Shown here: positions 34,718 to 42,932 of the stretch, in pieces
Layout: every line of letters starts with the position of its first letter
How positions within the stretch are numbered: position 1 is the first letter of the stretch
Origin: Marine group II euryarchaeote REDSEA-S11_B3N4
GTDB lineage: Archaea > Thermoplasmatota > Poseidoniia > Poseidoniales > Thalassarchaeaceae
Direction: 5' to 3'
Length of the DNA: 43,732 nt
Assembly (NCBI GenBank): GCA_001628485.1
Contig: LURR01000032.1
Location: 1 to 43,732 of the forward strand
The notes under the pieces: generated by a model
What the model was told of the DNA's origin: nothing
Database searches by the model: none
What the model saw: the letters and a program-made list of their open reading frames with translations, nothing else
Position numbers and translations under genes: made by a program

Positions 34718-35478
34718 TGAAAAAAGGAGGAAACATATCCGTTAAGAATTTGACAATAAAATATGGGGACAAGGTAGCAATTAACGACGTCTCTATCGAA
34801 TTAATTGAGGGGAAAGTCACTGCATTCATTGGTCCATCGGGCTGCGGAAAAAGCACTTTCCTTAGGGCATTCAACAGAATGAATGACGAAATCATCGGTG
34901 CTTCCATGGAGGGGGATATTTCTTGGATGGGCAAGCAAATATTGAGCGATGAAATCGATCCTGTTCTCCTACGTCGTGCGGTTTCTATGGTATTCCAGAA
35001 GCCGAACGTATTCCCGATCTCCATCTACGAGAACGTAGCATTCGGATTACGCATTCAGGGCGAAAATGAACCCTCCAATCTCGATGCCGCAGTCAAGCAG
35101 AGCCTAGTGGACGCAGCACTATGGGATGAGGTCAAGGATCGACTCTATGATGATGCATACTCTCTATCCGGAGGGCAGCAGCAGAGACTCTGCATAGCTA
35201 GAGCACTAGCTATCGGCCCCTCGGTTCTTTTGATGGATGAGCCAACATCCGCCCTAGATCCGATAGCCACTGCCAAGATCGAGGAACTCATTTCAACACT
35301 GAAATCAAAACTAACCATAGTGATAGTGACACATTCGATGAGCCAAGCGTCTAGGATCTCAGATCACACGGCCTTCCTGTATCTGGGCGATCTGATTGAA
35401 TTCGGAGAAACCAAGCAGATATTCGAAGATCCAAAACAGGAGCTAACTGGGCAATACATCTCCGGAAGGTTCGGCTAG
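34717..35478 (+). CDS. pstB: Phosphate ABC transporter ATPase PstB
   Basis: This 253-residue ATPase powers phosphate import. It has Walker [10 protein letters not shown] near residue 40, Q-loop VFQKPNVFP near 93, signature [15 protein letters not shown] near 148, Walker [14 protein letters not shown] near 171 and H-loop VTHSMSQA near 203, as in PstB. The length is normal. It is translationally coupled to pstCA. No phoU follows; that role is covered by the AbrB-PhoU gene and the PiT fusion upstream. Confidence 0.95.
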   Translation: MKKGGNISVKNLTIKYGDKVAINDVSIELIEGKVTAFIGPSGCGKSTFLRAFNRMNDEIIGASMEGDISWMGKQILSDEIDPVLLRRAVSMVFQKPNVFPISIYENVAFGLRIQGENEPSNLDAAVKQSLVDAALWDEVKDRLYDDAYSLSGGQQQRLCIARALAIGPSVLLMDEPTSALDPIATAKIEELISTLKSKLTIVIVTHSMSQASRISDHTAFLYLGDLIEFGETKQIFEDPKQELTGQYISGRFG

Positions 35479-35518
35479 AACCAAAGACTCAGCGAATTTG
35501 TTAATTCCATATGGGTCC

Positions 35519-36247
35519 CTAAAATATCGCTTCAGAGATGTAAAAAAAGCCGCTTCCCACTATACCTGCCATCACCAGCTTGTGGATCCATTCTGACTTC
35601 ATGGCCTCCAACCACCTCTTCCCGGCCCTCACACCGAGCAAAGCGGCCACCACTAGTAGCAAGGTGACCTGTAGGTGCTCTCCTATCTCCTCCGGTCGGA
35701 AGTATAGGTAGACCGGGACTCTCGACAGGTCCACGCAGAGCGCGAGAACGCTGGCAGTGGCGGCATATGCCATCTTGTCCGGAAGACGACGAGTGAGGAA
35801 CATCGCCCTCAAGGCACCTTGGTGCCCAGAGAGTCCACCCATGAAGCCAGACCCGAATCCGCCTATCCGGTCGTTTGCCTCCGGGATCCTAATCCCCGTC
35901 CACGACTCGCTTAGGGTCAGCAGGGGTAGGAGGATGAGGAAGGCACCTATCAGGGCGAGGAGGGGGTCCTGTGGGACCTTGCTCTGCAAAGCGGCCCCAA
36001 TGACCGCACCCACCACGAGCCAGATGCCGTAGTGCCTGAAAGCGGAGAAGTCGACGCTGTCCCTCAGAGCCAGGAACTTCCCTGCATTGTGCGCCCCATG
36101 CACCACTGCGACAACTGCCACTGCCTCGTGAGGCCCCATCATCAGGAGAACCACCGGAGTGAGCATCGTCGACAACCCGAAGCCAGCAGGGACGGTCAGG
36201 GCTGCGGCTAGGAACGCAGCAACGAAGGCCAGAGCCAAGAACTCCAT
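35519..36247 (-). CDS. TSUP family permease (TauE/SafE-like)
   Basis: The 242-residue membrane protein has about eight helices and the TSUP repeat pattern: PAGFGLSTMLTPVVLLMMGPHEAV near residue 20 and GFGSGFMGGLSGHQGALRAMFL near 130. Family members export sulfite, sulfoacetate or other organosulfur anions; the substrate is unknown here. I chose ATG 36247 (MEFLALAFVAAFLAA); an ATG at 36298 would add 17 polar residues before the first helix. It converges on the pst operon, with 40 bases between stops. Confidence 0.8.
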   Translation of the reverse strand: MEFLALAFVAAFLAAALTVPAGFGLSTMLTPVVLLMMGPHEAVAVVAVVHGAHNAGKFLALRDSVDFSAFRHYGIWLVVGAVIGAALQSKVPQDPLLALIGAFLILLPLLTLSESWTGIRIPEANDRIGGFGSGFMGGLSGHQGALRAMFLTRRLPDKMAYAATASVLALCVDLSRVPVYLYFRPEEIGEHLQVTLLLVVAALLGVRAGKRWLEAMKSEWIHKLVMAGIVGSGFFYISEAIF

Positions 36248-36368
36248 GGCACTCTGAAGAATCGGACAACAATTGATGTTTCTCCCATTATTTTCCACAA
36301 ACCACAGCCTAATAGGTTCCAGCCTTGCCCATGACCTGCTCCTAGAGCATTATGGGGATGGTGGGCCA

Positions 36369-37106
36369 ATGTCGAAGAAGGGTATCCTGATTGCCGTTGA
36401 GGGAATGGACGGATCCGGGAAGAGCACGCAGGCAAAGCTGCTGTACCACTGGCTGAGGGCCAAGGGACTGCCGGTCTTCCACACCGAGTGGAACTCCAGC
36501 AAGATCGTCAAGCAAGCGACCAAGATAGGGAAGAATACCCGTAGGCTCCTACCAATCACATTCCACATGATACATGCCGCAGACTTCGCAGACAGGTGGG
36601 CGCAGCAGATAGAACCGGTCTTGGAGATAGGCGGGATAGTGATTTGCGACCGCTACAAGTACACGGCCATGGCGAGGGACGGTTCCAGGGACGTCCCCCG
36701 GGAGGTCATCGAGGACACATACTCATTCGCGAGGGAGCCAGACCTCACCCTGTACTTCGACGTCCCAGTGGACGTCAGCTTCGACCGCATCGCCAAGGGC
36801 CGACCGAGCCTGAAGTTCTACGAGGCCGGGTTGGACATGGGCTGGACAACCGACCCATTCGAGTCCTACAGGATCTTCCAAGGCAGGGTGTCCGAGATCT
36901 ACTCGGGGCTGGTGGAAGATGGCAGGATAGAACGACTCGATGCCGAGGGAACCGTGGCGGAGGTCCAGTCCAGGGTGAGGGAGACCTTCGACAAGCACAT
37001 CGACCTCTCTGAGGTACAGGTCATCGACCAATCGGACAGGCTGGCGCAGAACCTCAGCGAGTCCGACATCGACTGGCTAACATACTCGGAAGGTGATGGG
37101 AAATGA
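36369..37106 (+). CDS. tmk: Thymidylate kinase
   Basis: The 245-residue P-loop kinase makes dTDP from dTMP with ATP. Walker A is EGMDGSGKST near residue 12, the DR(Y/H)-type motif CDRYKYTAMARDG near 93, and a KFYEAGLDMGW segment lies near 148. The C-terminal extension of about 35 residues past the usual 205-210 is acidic. The ATG at 36369 is right before the domain; an upstream ATG at 36273 would add 32 unconserved residues. The end overlaps a diverged paralogue by 4 bases (ATGA). Confidence 0.8.
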   Translation: MSKKGILIAVEGMDGSGKSTQAKLLYHWLRAKGLPVFHTEWNSSKIVKQATKIGKNTRRLLPITFHMIHAADFADRWAQQIEPVLEIGGIVICDRYKYTAMARDGSRDVPREVIEDTYSFAREPDLTLYFDVPVDVSFDRIAKGRPSLKFYEAGLDMGWTTDPFESYRIFQGRVSEIYSGLVEDGRIERLDAEGTVAEVQSRVRETFDKHIDLSEVQVIDQSDRLAQNLSESDIDWLTYSEGDGK

Positions 37107-37777
37107 GTCACGCGGGCAAGCTGATAGTAATCGAGGGACCGGATAACGTAGGAAGGAGTCTGCACACACGCCTCCTTTCCGCCAGGCTGAAGGCGCACGG
37201 CATCGCAACCCACATCATAGGGCTGGCCCGCTCGGAACTGATGGGCGAGATAGTGAAGTCAAGAACCGCTGACATCCACCAGCTGAACTGGCGAACCAGG
37301 TCGCTCCTGTACGCCACAGACCTACACGACCAGATCAAGCACGAGGCCGAGCCGCTGCTGGACGCCGGATTCGTGGTCATCGCGGATCGGTACACACTCA
37401 CTCCGAGGATCAGGGAGCAGGTGAGGGGCGGGGACGGGGATTGGATCGACTCGCTCTACTCCAATACCCCCGATCCCGATGCCATGATCGTACTGCACGC
37501 AGGACCACGGCGACTGTTGAATCGAATCATGTTCGGGGAGAGCTTGGAGGCGCTGAACCACTTCGAAGCAGGCATGGACCTCGCTCTCTCCTCATCTATC
37601 ACCTCGTCCTTCCTGCAGTACCAAAAGATCCTCAGGAACGAGTTCCAGGAGGCTGGGAAGGAGAGGGGCGCCACCCTGATTCCGACCAGGCACACGGTGC
37701 AAGAGGTCCATGACAGGATTTGGGACTCGGTCAGGCCAGTGGTCGAGCACATGCTCCAGCCGATCGAGGGGAACTAG
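37103..37777 (+). CDS. Thymidylate-kinase paralogue with altered P-loop
   Basis: The 224-residue protein aligns along its length with the preceding tmk: LIVIEGPDNVGRSLHTRLL (P-loop, residues 7-25), ADRYTLTPRIREQVRGG near 95 and LNHFEAGMDLALSS near 150. The P-loop Lys is Arg (GPDNVGRS), and the usual GSGK is absent, so kinase activity may be lost or changed. It may be a regulatory partner or a heterodimer subunit of the first kinase, or act on another nucleotide (inference). It starts by ATGA overlap; the stop shares a CTAG with the convergent CcdA gene. Confidence 0.7.
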   Translation: MSHAGKLIVIEGPDNVGRSLHTRLLSARLKAHGIATHIIGLARSELMGEIVKSRTADIHQLNWRTRSLLYATDLHDQIKHEAEPLLDAGFVVIADRYTLTPRIREQVRGGDGDWIDSLYSNTPDPDAMIVLHAGPRRLLNRIMFGESLEALNHFEAGMDLALSSSITSSFLQYQKILRNEFQEAGKERGATLIPTRHTVQEVHDRIWDSVRPVVEHMLQPIEGN

Positions 37778-39222
37778 CCGATCATTCCCGCAACGATATC
37801 CGGCTGGGTCAGGTAGGCAAGTAGCCCGATGCCGGCGAACATCATCATCCAGGACCCGGTTGCCTTGACAAGGGGGGAGTTCCTCCTCAGCGAGTCGACC
37901 ATCGCCCCCCTCCCCATTCCGACCATCGAGGTGACTCCGATCATCAGTAGCGAGACCGAGATGATCAGCCCGCCCATGCCCATCAGGAGGGCTCCCTCCC
38001 CGACCACGGCTAGCCATGCGATGAACGGGAAGACCGCTGCTGCGGTGCAATCCACTGACGCGGCGCTGTAGCCGATACCCCACAGGTACATGTTCCGCCT
38101 GGGGGTGAACCTATCGTCCTCTTCAGTGGTCATGTGCCTGTCCAGTAGCCTCTGCACCCCGGAGAGTATGTGGGCCGTCCAACCCAAGAGCATCAGGGCC
38201 CCCAGCACGACCAGGAGGAGCGCGATCCCCACGGCAATGTCATGCAGTACCCCTGACAGGTTCAGGAACTCGTCCAGCCCGAATATCACTATCCCCACCG
38301 TTCCGAAGAAGGTCAGCTGCCCCAGAGCGGCGAACACCCCCACCTCGAAGGGGCTGGGGGCGCCCCCCTCCAGCTTGCCTTCCTCGCGGAGCTCGTCCTC
38401 CCTGACCCCGAGGCTGAGGCAGTAGCTGATGTAGGACGGCAGAACGGGGAAGGCGCACGGCGAGAAGTAGACTAGGACCCCGAGGAAGAGGCCGATCACG
38501 AAGACCCCGGAGAACGACCTGTCGGCCTTCTCGATTCCGAACCTGAGGCTCTCCGCATCCCCCTCTATCGCCCTCTCAACTGCCCGGTCGAAGGCCCTCC
38601 AACCGTCGAGGGGGGTACCGGTCCCCTCCTTGGCCACGACGTACCCCTCGTGGTCGATCACGTACACGAGGGGGAGGTTCTGAGCCGCGTAGTACTCGAC
38701 GATATCCCCCCTTGTTCCATTCTCTAGTATTATCGAGTCCGAAGCGCCGTTAGCCACTGGCCAGGGCATGTGCTTGCTGGACGAAGGGTCGCCGAACGTG
38801 TCGTTGATGCGTTCGAACGACTCGTACCGGTACCATGACCCGATTGAAAGTGCCACTACGGGGTATTCCGAGCTCAGCGACTGCCAAGAGCCCAGGTTGT
38901 CCTCCATGTGGCTCTGCACGTAGTGGCAGTTTTGGCAGTCTACAGCAGTGAAATCGAGGATGACTACGCTTCCTCTTAGGTCGGAGAGTTTCACCATCCC
39001 ATCTTCGAGAGGAATGGAGTCGTCTATACCAGTCCTGTTCATTGTCATCACCTCGAACTCCGGGACTTGCTCTGCATCCTCAGAGACTCCGTAGATTGAC
39101 GAAGACAGCCCGAATATGGACAGCGATGCATAGGCAATGATGCAGAAGAGGACGATGCCGATGCCGAAAGCCTTCCAGGTATCTCGCTCTCTCAGAACTC
39201 CCGTATCGAAGCCCTCTGCCAC
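37774..39222 (-). CDS. Thioredoxin-CcdA fusion, membrane thiol-disulfide transporter
   Basis: The product is about 482 residues. After an N-terminal helix (residues 20-40) comes an extracytoplasmic TlpA-like thioredoxin domain with active site CQNC (VDCQNCHYVQ) near residue 110. A CcdA/DsbD-beta membrane domain follows with the two reactive Cys in SPCAFPVLPSYI near 260 and SVDCTAAAVFPF near 390. CcdA passes electrons from cytosolic thioredoxin to the outside. I chose GTG 39222, which sits about 25 bases after a CATAAG box; the longer frame to 39375 would run into the tRNA. Its likely client is the extracellular thioredoxin protein at 12840-16031 (inference). Confidence 0.8.
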   Translation of the reverse strand: MAEGFDTGVLRERDTWKAFGIGIVLFCIIAYASLSIFGLSSSIYGVSEDAEQVPEFEVMTMNRTGIDDSIPLEDGMVKLSDLRGSVVILDFTAVDCQNCHYVQSHMEDNLGSWQSLSSEYPVVALSIGSWYRYESFERINDTFGDPSSSKHMPWPVANGASDSIILENGTRGDIVEYYAAQNLPLVYVIDHEGYVVAKEGTGTPLDGWRAFDRAVERAIEGDAESLRFGIEKADRSFSGVFVIGLFLGVLVYFSPCAFPVLPSYISYCLSLGVREDELREEGKLEGGAPSPFEVGVFAALGQLTFFGTVGIVIFGLDEFLNLSGVLHDIAVGIALLLVVLGALMLLGWTAHILSGVQRLLDRHMTTEEDDRFTPRRNMYLWGIGYSAASVDCTAAAVFPFIAWLAVVGEGALLMGMGGLIISVSLLMIGVTSMVGMGRGAMVDSLRRNSPLVKATGSWMMMFAGIGLLAYLTQPDIVAGMIG

Positions 39223-39284
39223 GAGTTTCCGAGCCCTGTGCCTCTTATGACCCCCGCGTGGCGATGATGCCCCTCCGTCACCAA

Positions 39285-39292
39285 TCTTATGC
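39285..39292 (+). promoter_or_regulatory. TATA element of the tRNA-Val gene
   Basis: TCTTATGC lies about 26-33 bases before the first tRNA base at 39318. Confidence 0.4.
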
Positions 39293-39317
39293 GCGGGAGA
39301 TTGCTGGCGAAAAGGCC

Positions 39318-39390
39318 GGGCTCGTGGTCTAGGGGTTATGACGTCGCCTTCACACGGCGAAGATCGCAGGTTCAATTCCTGCCGAGCCCA
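39318..39390 (+). tRNA. tRNA-Val (CAC)
   Basis: A 73-base cloverleaf: acceptor GGGCTCG/CGAGCCC, anticodon stem TCGCC/GGCGA with loop TTCACAC (anticodon CAC), T-stem GCAGG/CCTGC with loop TTCAATT. The discriminator is A, followed by an encoded CCA at 39391-39393. It has no intron. It reads GTG codons. The 3' end overlaps the end of the antisense deoC gene. Confidence 0.95.
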
Positions 39391-40103
39391 CCAGCGACGA
39401 TGTCATCCACCAGCGACGATGCCCCTATTCGGAGCCTCCCCGCCCCAGAAATCGACTTGTCCCTCGACATTACCAGCCCTACCAGCCTCTCCGCATCCTC
39501 CCTCCTCGAGATTCCGCCTGACAGCTTGATGCCAGGGGCACCCTCGAACGAGAGGCAGTGCCTGCTCACCTCATCCGCCAGTATCTCGGCATGCTTGTCT
39601 GAGCAGGGGCCACGCTTTCCCGTGCATGTCTTGACGAAGTCCGCCCCCGTCGAGAGGGCCATCCTTGCGACTGCCCTAATCTGCCTATCTCCAAGCATCG
39701 GCGTCTCGACAATCACCTTGAGAACAAGTCCGGAGGAGGCTTCGCGCATCGCTATCAACTTGGCCAACTCCTCCTGCCCGGGGAAGTCCCCCGAGTCTCT
39801 GGGCTCCAGCACGCAATCAATCTCGTCAGCACCCGATGAGACGGCCTCTGCTATGGCCAAGGAGACGTCCTCCGGAGATTCGGTCCCCTCGGGAAAACCC
39901 CCCGCCACAACTGCCACGGAGATCCCCTCTTCCAGATGCCTCCTGACTGATTGTGCGTGTTCGGGGAAGACGCAGACGGCAGCCGTGCCCTGTTCGTTCG
40001 CGACTCTGCAGAGACTCGCAATATCCTCCTCGGACGCGCTCCTGTCCAACAGGGTCAGGTCAACCAGTTCGAGGATCCCCCTCGCTTCCATCGTCCCACT
40101 CAT
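39372..40103 (-). CDS. deoC: Deoxyribose-phosphate aldolase
   Basis: The 243-residue TIM-barrel aldolase cleaves deoxyribose 5-phosphate to glyceraldehyde 3-phosphate and acetaldehyde in nucleoside salvage. Key residues are the Asp of GADEIDCV near 98, the Schiff-base Lys in GADFVKTCTGK near 164 and the second Lys in GIKLSGGIS near 194, as in the E. coli subgroup. The end RIGASSLVDDIVAGG corresponds to the family's C-terminus. The ATG at 40103 overlaps the serC stop as ATGA. The last seven codons lie within the tRNA-Val gene on the other strand, and the tail DDIVAGGLGRN repeats part of a 15-base sequence (see the repeat entry). Confidence 0.88.
   Translation of the reverse strand: MSGTMEARGILELVDLTLLDRSASEEDIASLCRVANEQGTAAVCVFPEHAQSVRRHLEEGISVAVVAGGFPEGTESPEDVSLAIAEAVSSGADEIDCVLEPRDSGDFPGQEELAKLIAMREASSGLVLKVIVETPMLGDRQIRAVARMALSTGADFVKTCTGKRGPCSDKHAEILADEVSRHCLSFEGAPGIKLSGGISRREDAERLVGLVMSRDKSISGAGRLRIGASSLVDDIVAGGLGRN
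39388..39421. repeat. Direct repeat next to the tRNA 3' end
   Basis: CCACCAGCGACGATG occurs at 39388-39402 and 39407-39421 (period 19). The first copy includes the tRNA discriminator and CCA; the second is in the deoC coding frame. It may be a small tandem duplication or an old recombination scar. Confidence 0.5.
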
Positions 40104-41191
40104 CCGTGGCGACTCTCGAAGTCCGTCATGAAGGATGCGAGGGCTTCCACGCTCTCGATGGGGCACCCGTTGTACAGGCTGGCCCTGATTCCCCCGACGC
40201 TACGGTGGCCCTTCAGGCCGCCCATCCCGCTGTCTCCGGCCTCCTCCAGGAAGACCTGCTCTAGGCTCTCATCAGCCAGCCTCCATGTCACGTTCATCAT
40301 CGACCTGCATCCGGAGTCGGCATGGGGCCTCCAGAAGTCGCTGGAGTCGAGTATGTCGTACAGAACTCCTGACTTCTCGCTGTTCCTCCCTATGGCACCC
40401 TCAAGCCCTCCGTTCCTCTCGACCCAGGCCAGTACCCTGTCCAGGACGAAAATCCCGAACGTGTTGGGGGTGTTGAACATCGATCCCTTCGAGATGTGCG
40501 TCTGATAGTCCAGCATTGTGGGCAGCCCTTCCTTGCGCCTACTAGACGCCCAGGGTGAGAGGATTACCACGGTCACCCCGCTCGGACCGAGGTTCTTCTG
40601 GGCACCAGCGTAAATCAGATCGTGCTCCGAAACGTCGATTTTGGAACCGCAGATGTCCGAGCTGGCGTCGACTACCCTGGGCTTGCCCCCACTATCGGGG
40701 AGGTGGTGGAACTGAGTCCCGAATAGCGTGTTGTTGGATGTGTAGTGAAGGTACTCAGCCCCGTCCCTCACGGAATAATCGCCGTCACTAGGTACGCTCC
40801 TGAAACCACTGTCCGAATCGTCCCAGACGGCACTCGCGTCTCCGATTCTATTGGCTTCGACCAGAGCCTTCTTCGACCAGATTCCTGTGACCAGGTAGTC
40901 AGCCATCCCGCCCTCGCTCATCAGGTTCAGTGCACTCATGTAGAACTGGGTCGAGGCCCCCCCTTGGAGGAACAATACCTCGTAATCATCGGGTATGCTG
41001 AGTAACCCCCTGAGCCTGGACATGGCTGAGTCTATCACATCCTGGAAGGTCTGGCTCCTGTGTGACACCTCCATCAGTCCGAATCCGCTTCCGCCGAGGT
41101 TAGGGAGTGTTTCCGCTACCTCCTCTACTACCTCGAGGGGGAGAACGGCAGGACCCGCGCCGAAGTTGTGGATGCGACCCGATGGCCCCAT
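40100..41191 (-). CDS. serC: Phosphoserine aminotransferase
   Basis: The 363-residue PLP enzyme converts 3-phosphohydroxypyruvate and glutamate to phosphoserine in serine synthesis, and also functions in bacterial B6 synthesis. It opens RIHNFGAGPAVLPLEVVEE, with GSGFGLMEVSHRS near 34, FLQGGASTQFYM near 70 and the PLP lysine in YAGAQKNLGPSG near residue 190. The C-terminus ends in the SVGGIRASLYNG substrate-binding segment. Start ATG 41191 gives family length. It is upstream of deoC with an ATGA overlap, and divergent from pdxT. Confidence 0.93.
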   Translation of the reverse strand: MGPSGRIHNFGAGPAVLPLEVVEEVAETLPNLGGSGFGLMEVSHRSQTFQDVIDSAMSRLRGLLSIPDDYEVLFLQGGASTQFYMSALNLMSEGGMADYLVTGIWSKKALVEANRIGDASAVWDDSDSGFRSVPSDGDYSVRDGAEYLHYTSNNTLFGTQFHHLPDSGGKPRVVDASSDICGSKIDVSEHDLIYAGAQKNLGPSGVTVVILSPWASSRRKEGLPTMLDYQTHISKGSMFNTPNTFGIFVLDRVLAWVERNGGLEGAIGRNSEKSGVLYDILDSSDFWRPHADSGCRSMMNVTWRLADESLEQVFLEEAGDSGMGGLKGHRSVGGIRASLYNGCPIESVEALASFMTDFESRHG

Positions 41192-41271
41192 AACAGCACG
41201 GGGCCACGGGCGGTCTTTCAGGCCATCGGAGGAGCAATAGGGTTCATTTCTCGTTGTCCTGCCGCCGAATC

Positions 41272-41883
41272 GTGCTCCGTATCGGCCTGGTGATGCTCCA
41301 AGGCGCTCGCCACTCGCATATTGCGGCCCTTGAGCGGGCTTCAACAGAGACCGGGATAGATATCGAGATACACGAGTTGAGGAAATCATCAGACTTGGAT
41401 TCCTCTGAACCCCATGCGATTGTGATGCCCGGAGGAGAGTCAACAACCATGAGGCTGACAGGGAATGACCCGGTGTCCTCCCTCCTTCCAGCTGTCTTCG
41501 ATTGGATAAGGGCCGACACGGAAAGGCCAGTACTTGGGACGTGTGCTGGTGCCATCCTATTGGCCGAGCCAGGTGACGGGGGAGATTCCCTGGTCGATGC
41601 CAAGATCGAGAGGAACGGCTTCGGCACCCAAGCCGACTCATTCCAGTCCAACATACAGGCCGTGGCCCTAGGACGTGAATTCCCAGGGGTTTTCATCAGG
41701 GCTCCCAGATTCACCTCTTCTGGGGGCAAGGCGCAGGTCACGGCTAAATTAGGCAATGAGGTCGTTGGAGTGATGACGAACAACCGAATGGCCCTTTCGT
41801 TCCACCCGGAACTGTCCGGTGACACTGGGTTCCACGAATGGCTCCTAAGAACCGCGGAGAAACACGAGGCGGACTCAGAATGA
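41272..41883 (+). CDS. pdxT: PdxT, glutaminase subunit of PLP synthase
   Basis: The roughly 203-residue class-I glutamine amidotransferase releases ammonia for PdxS to make pyridoxal 5-phosphate. It shows IVMPGGESTTMRL near residue 50, nucleophile Cys91 in GTCAGAILLA and the His/Glu pair in LSFHPELSGD near 180. The partner gene pdxS is not in the window. I chose GTG at 41272 (MLRIGLVMLQG) since PdxT begins there; a TTG at 41254 would add six residues. The stop overlaps the next start as ATGATGA. Confidence 0.9.
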   Translation: MLRIGLVMLQGARHSHIAALERASTETGIDIEIHELRKSSDLDSSEPHAIVMPGGESTTMRLTGNDPVSSLLPAVFDWIRADTERPVLGTCAGAILLAEPGDGGDSLVDAKIERNGFGTQADSFQSNIQAVALGREFPGVFIRAPRFTSSGGKAQVTAKLGNEVVGVMTNNRMALSFHPELSGDTGFHEWLLRTAEKHEADSE

Positions 41884-42927
41884 TGACCCTCCCTCAGATA
41901 CCAACTCTCGCAGAGGCGCCCGACCTCTCGGACACGGAGGGGTGCATCCAATGCCAGATGGGCAGCAAACAAACTGGTCCTCTTCATAACCGGGAACTGC
42001 CACTGGCAGTGCGACTACTGCCCCCTTTCGGAGACTCGAAGGGACATCGACTGGATGTTCGCCAACGAGAGGAGGTGCGAGACCTTCGAAGAGGTCATCG
42101 AGGAGGCTAGGGCGATGAGGGCCACGGGAGCCGGAATAACCGGTGGAGACCCCCTCATGGCCAGGGAGAGAACACTCGAGGGGATATCCCGATTGAAGTC
42201 CGAGTTCGGCCCCGGCTTCCATCTTCACATGTACACAAGCATACCATTCAATCCCGAACTGGCCAGGGAGTTTGCAGATGCCGGTCTAGATGAGATTCGC
42301 TTCCACCTCCTAGGCCTGGATGCCGAGAGGTACCGTTCGACGATCACGGCATGCTCCGATTCGGGGATTCTAACTGGGGTGGAGATACCCTGCGAGCCAG
42401 ACAAGAGGGAAGAACTACTCTCCCTACTGGAGGAATTGAGATCCTTCGACATCTCGTTCCTGAACCTCAACGAACTGGAGATCACAGTGGGAAACCACGA
42501 GAATATGGAGCTGAGGGGCTTTAACCTCTCCACCGAGATCACCGCCGGAGCCTCTGGATCAAACGAGCTGGCACTGGACATGAAGTCACGAGTAAACGCC
42601 GCAGAACGGCGCAGGTTCCTCAGAAGAGGTGAGTCCACGATATCTCCTCACGAGGTCCTGACCGAGGACGGCACTCTGATTTTCGGGGCAATCGATGCCG
42701 ATGAGGGTTCGAAGGACGACTGGATATCGGAGATCGCCCAGGAGACTGGACTACCTCGGAGGTTCCTCCTCTGGGACGACGAGAACGAGAGGATTGAGAT
42801 GCCCCTGGTCATAGCCGAGGACATAGCCGACGAGATAGAAGACCCCGTCTTCATGATCGAGGTGCTGCCTACTCACGAGAGGACCGAGGTCACGGCAGTA
42901 AGGCTGAACGGTTTCGAAGAGGAGTAG
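41880..42927 (+). CDS. Radical SAM protein (COG2108-like) with a frameshift at the CAAA repeat
   Basis: Two frames together make one protein of about 347 residues. Frame A starts ATG 41880 and gives ...DTEGCIQCQMGSK; frame B continues LVLFITGNCHWQCDYCPLSETR with the radical SAM cluster site C-x3-C-x2-C, then GITGGDPLMARERTLEGI and LDEIRFHLLG. Removing one CAAA from the tandem CAAACAAA at 41966-41973 joins them. Frame A otherwise ends at a stop near 42110. The gene is either disrupted, slipped over, or misread by a 4-base error. The sequence pattern recalls archaeal COG2108, an uncharacterised radical SAM group related to pyruvate-formate-lyase activators. It overlaps pdxT by 4 bases and lies 5 bases before the next gene. 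The 42055 start seen in frame B would lack the Fe-S Cys. Confidence 0.7.
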
Positions 42928-42932
42928 GGCCA

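Noticed and set aside
39388-39421. Attachment site of an integrated element at tRNA-Val
   Set aside because: The repeats are adjacent (19-base period) with no integrase or second distant copy in the window.
41838-42110. A separate 90-residue gene between pdxT and the radical SAM gene
   Set aside because: Its first part joins naturally to the radical SAM protein and its later part is out-of-frame sequence of the same gene.
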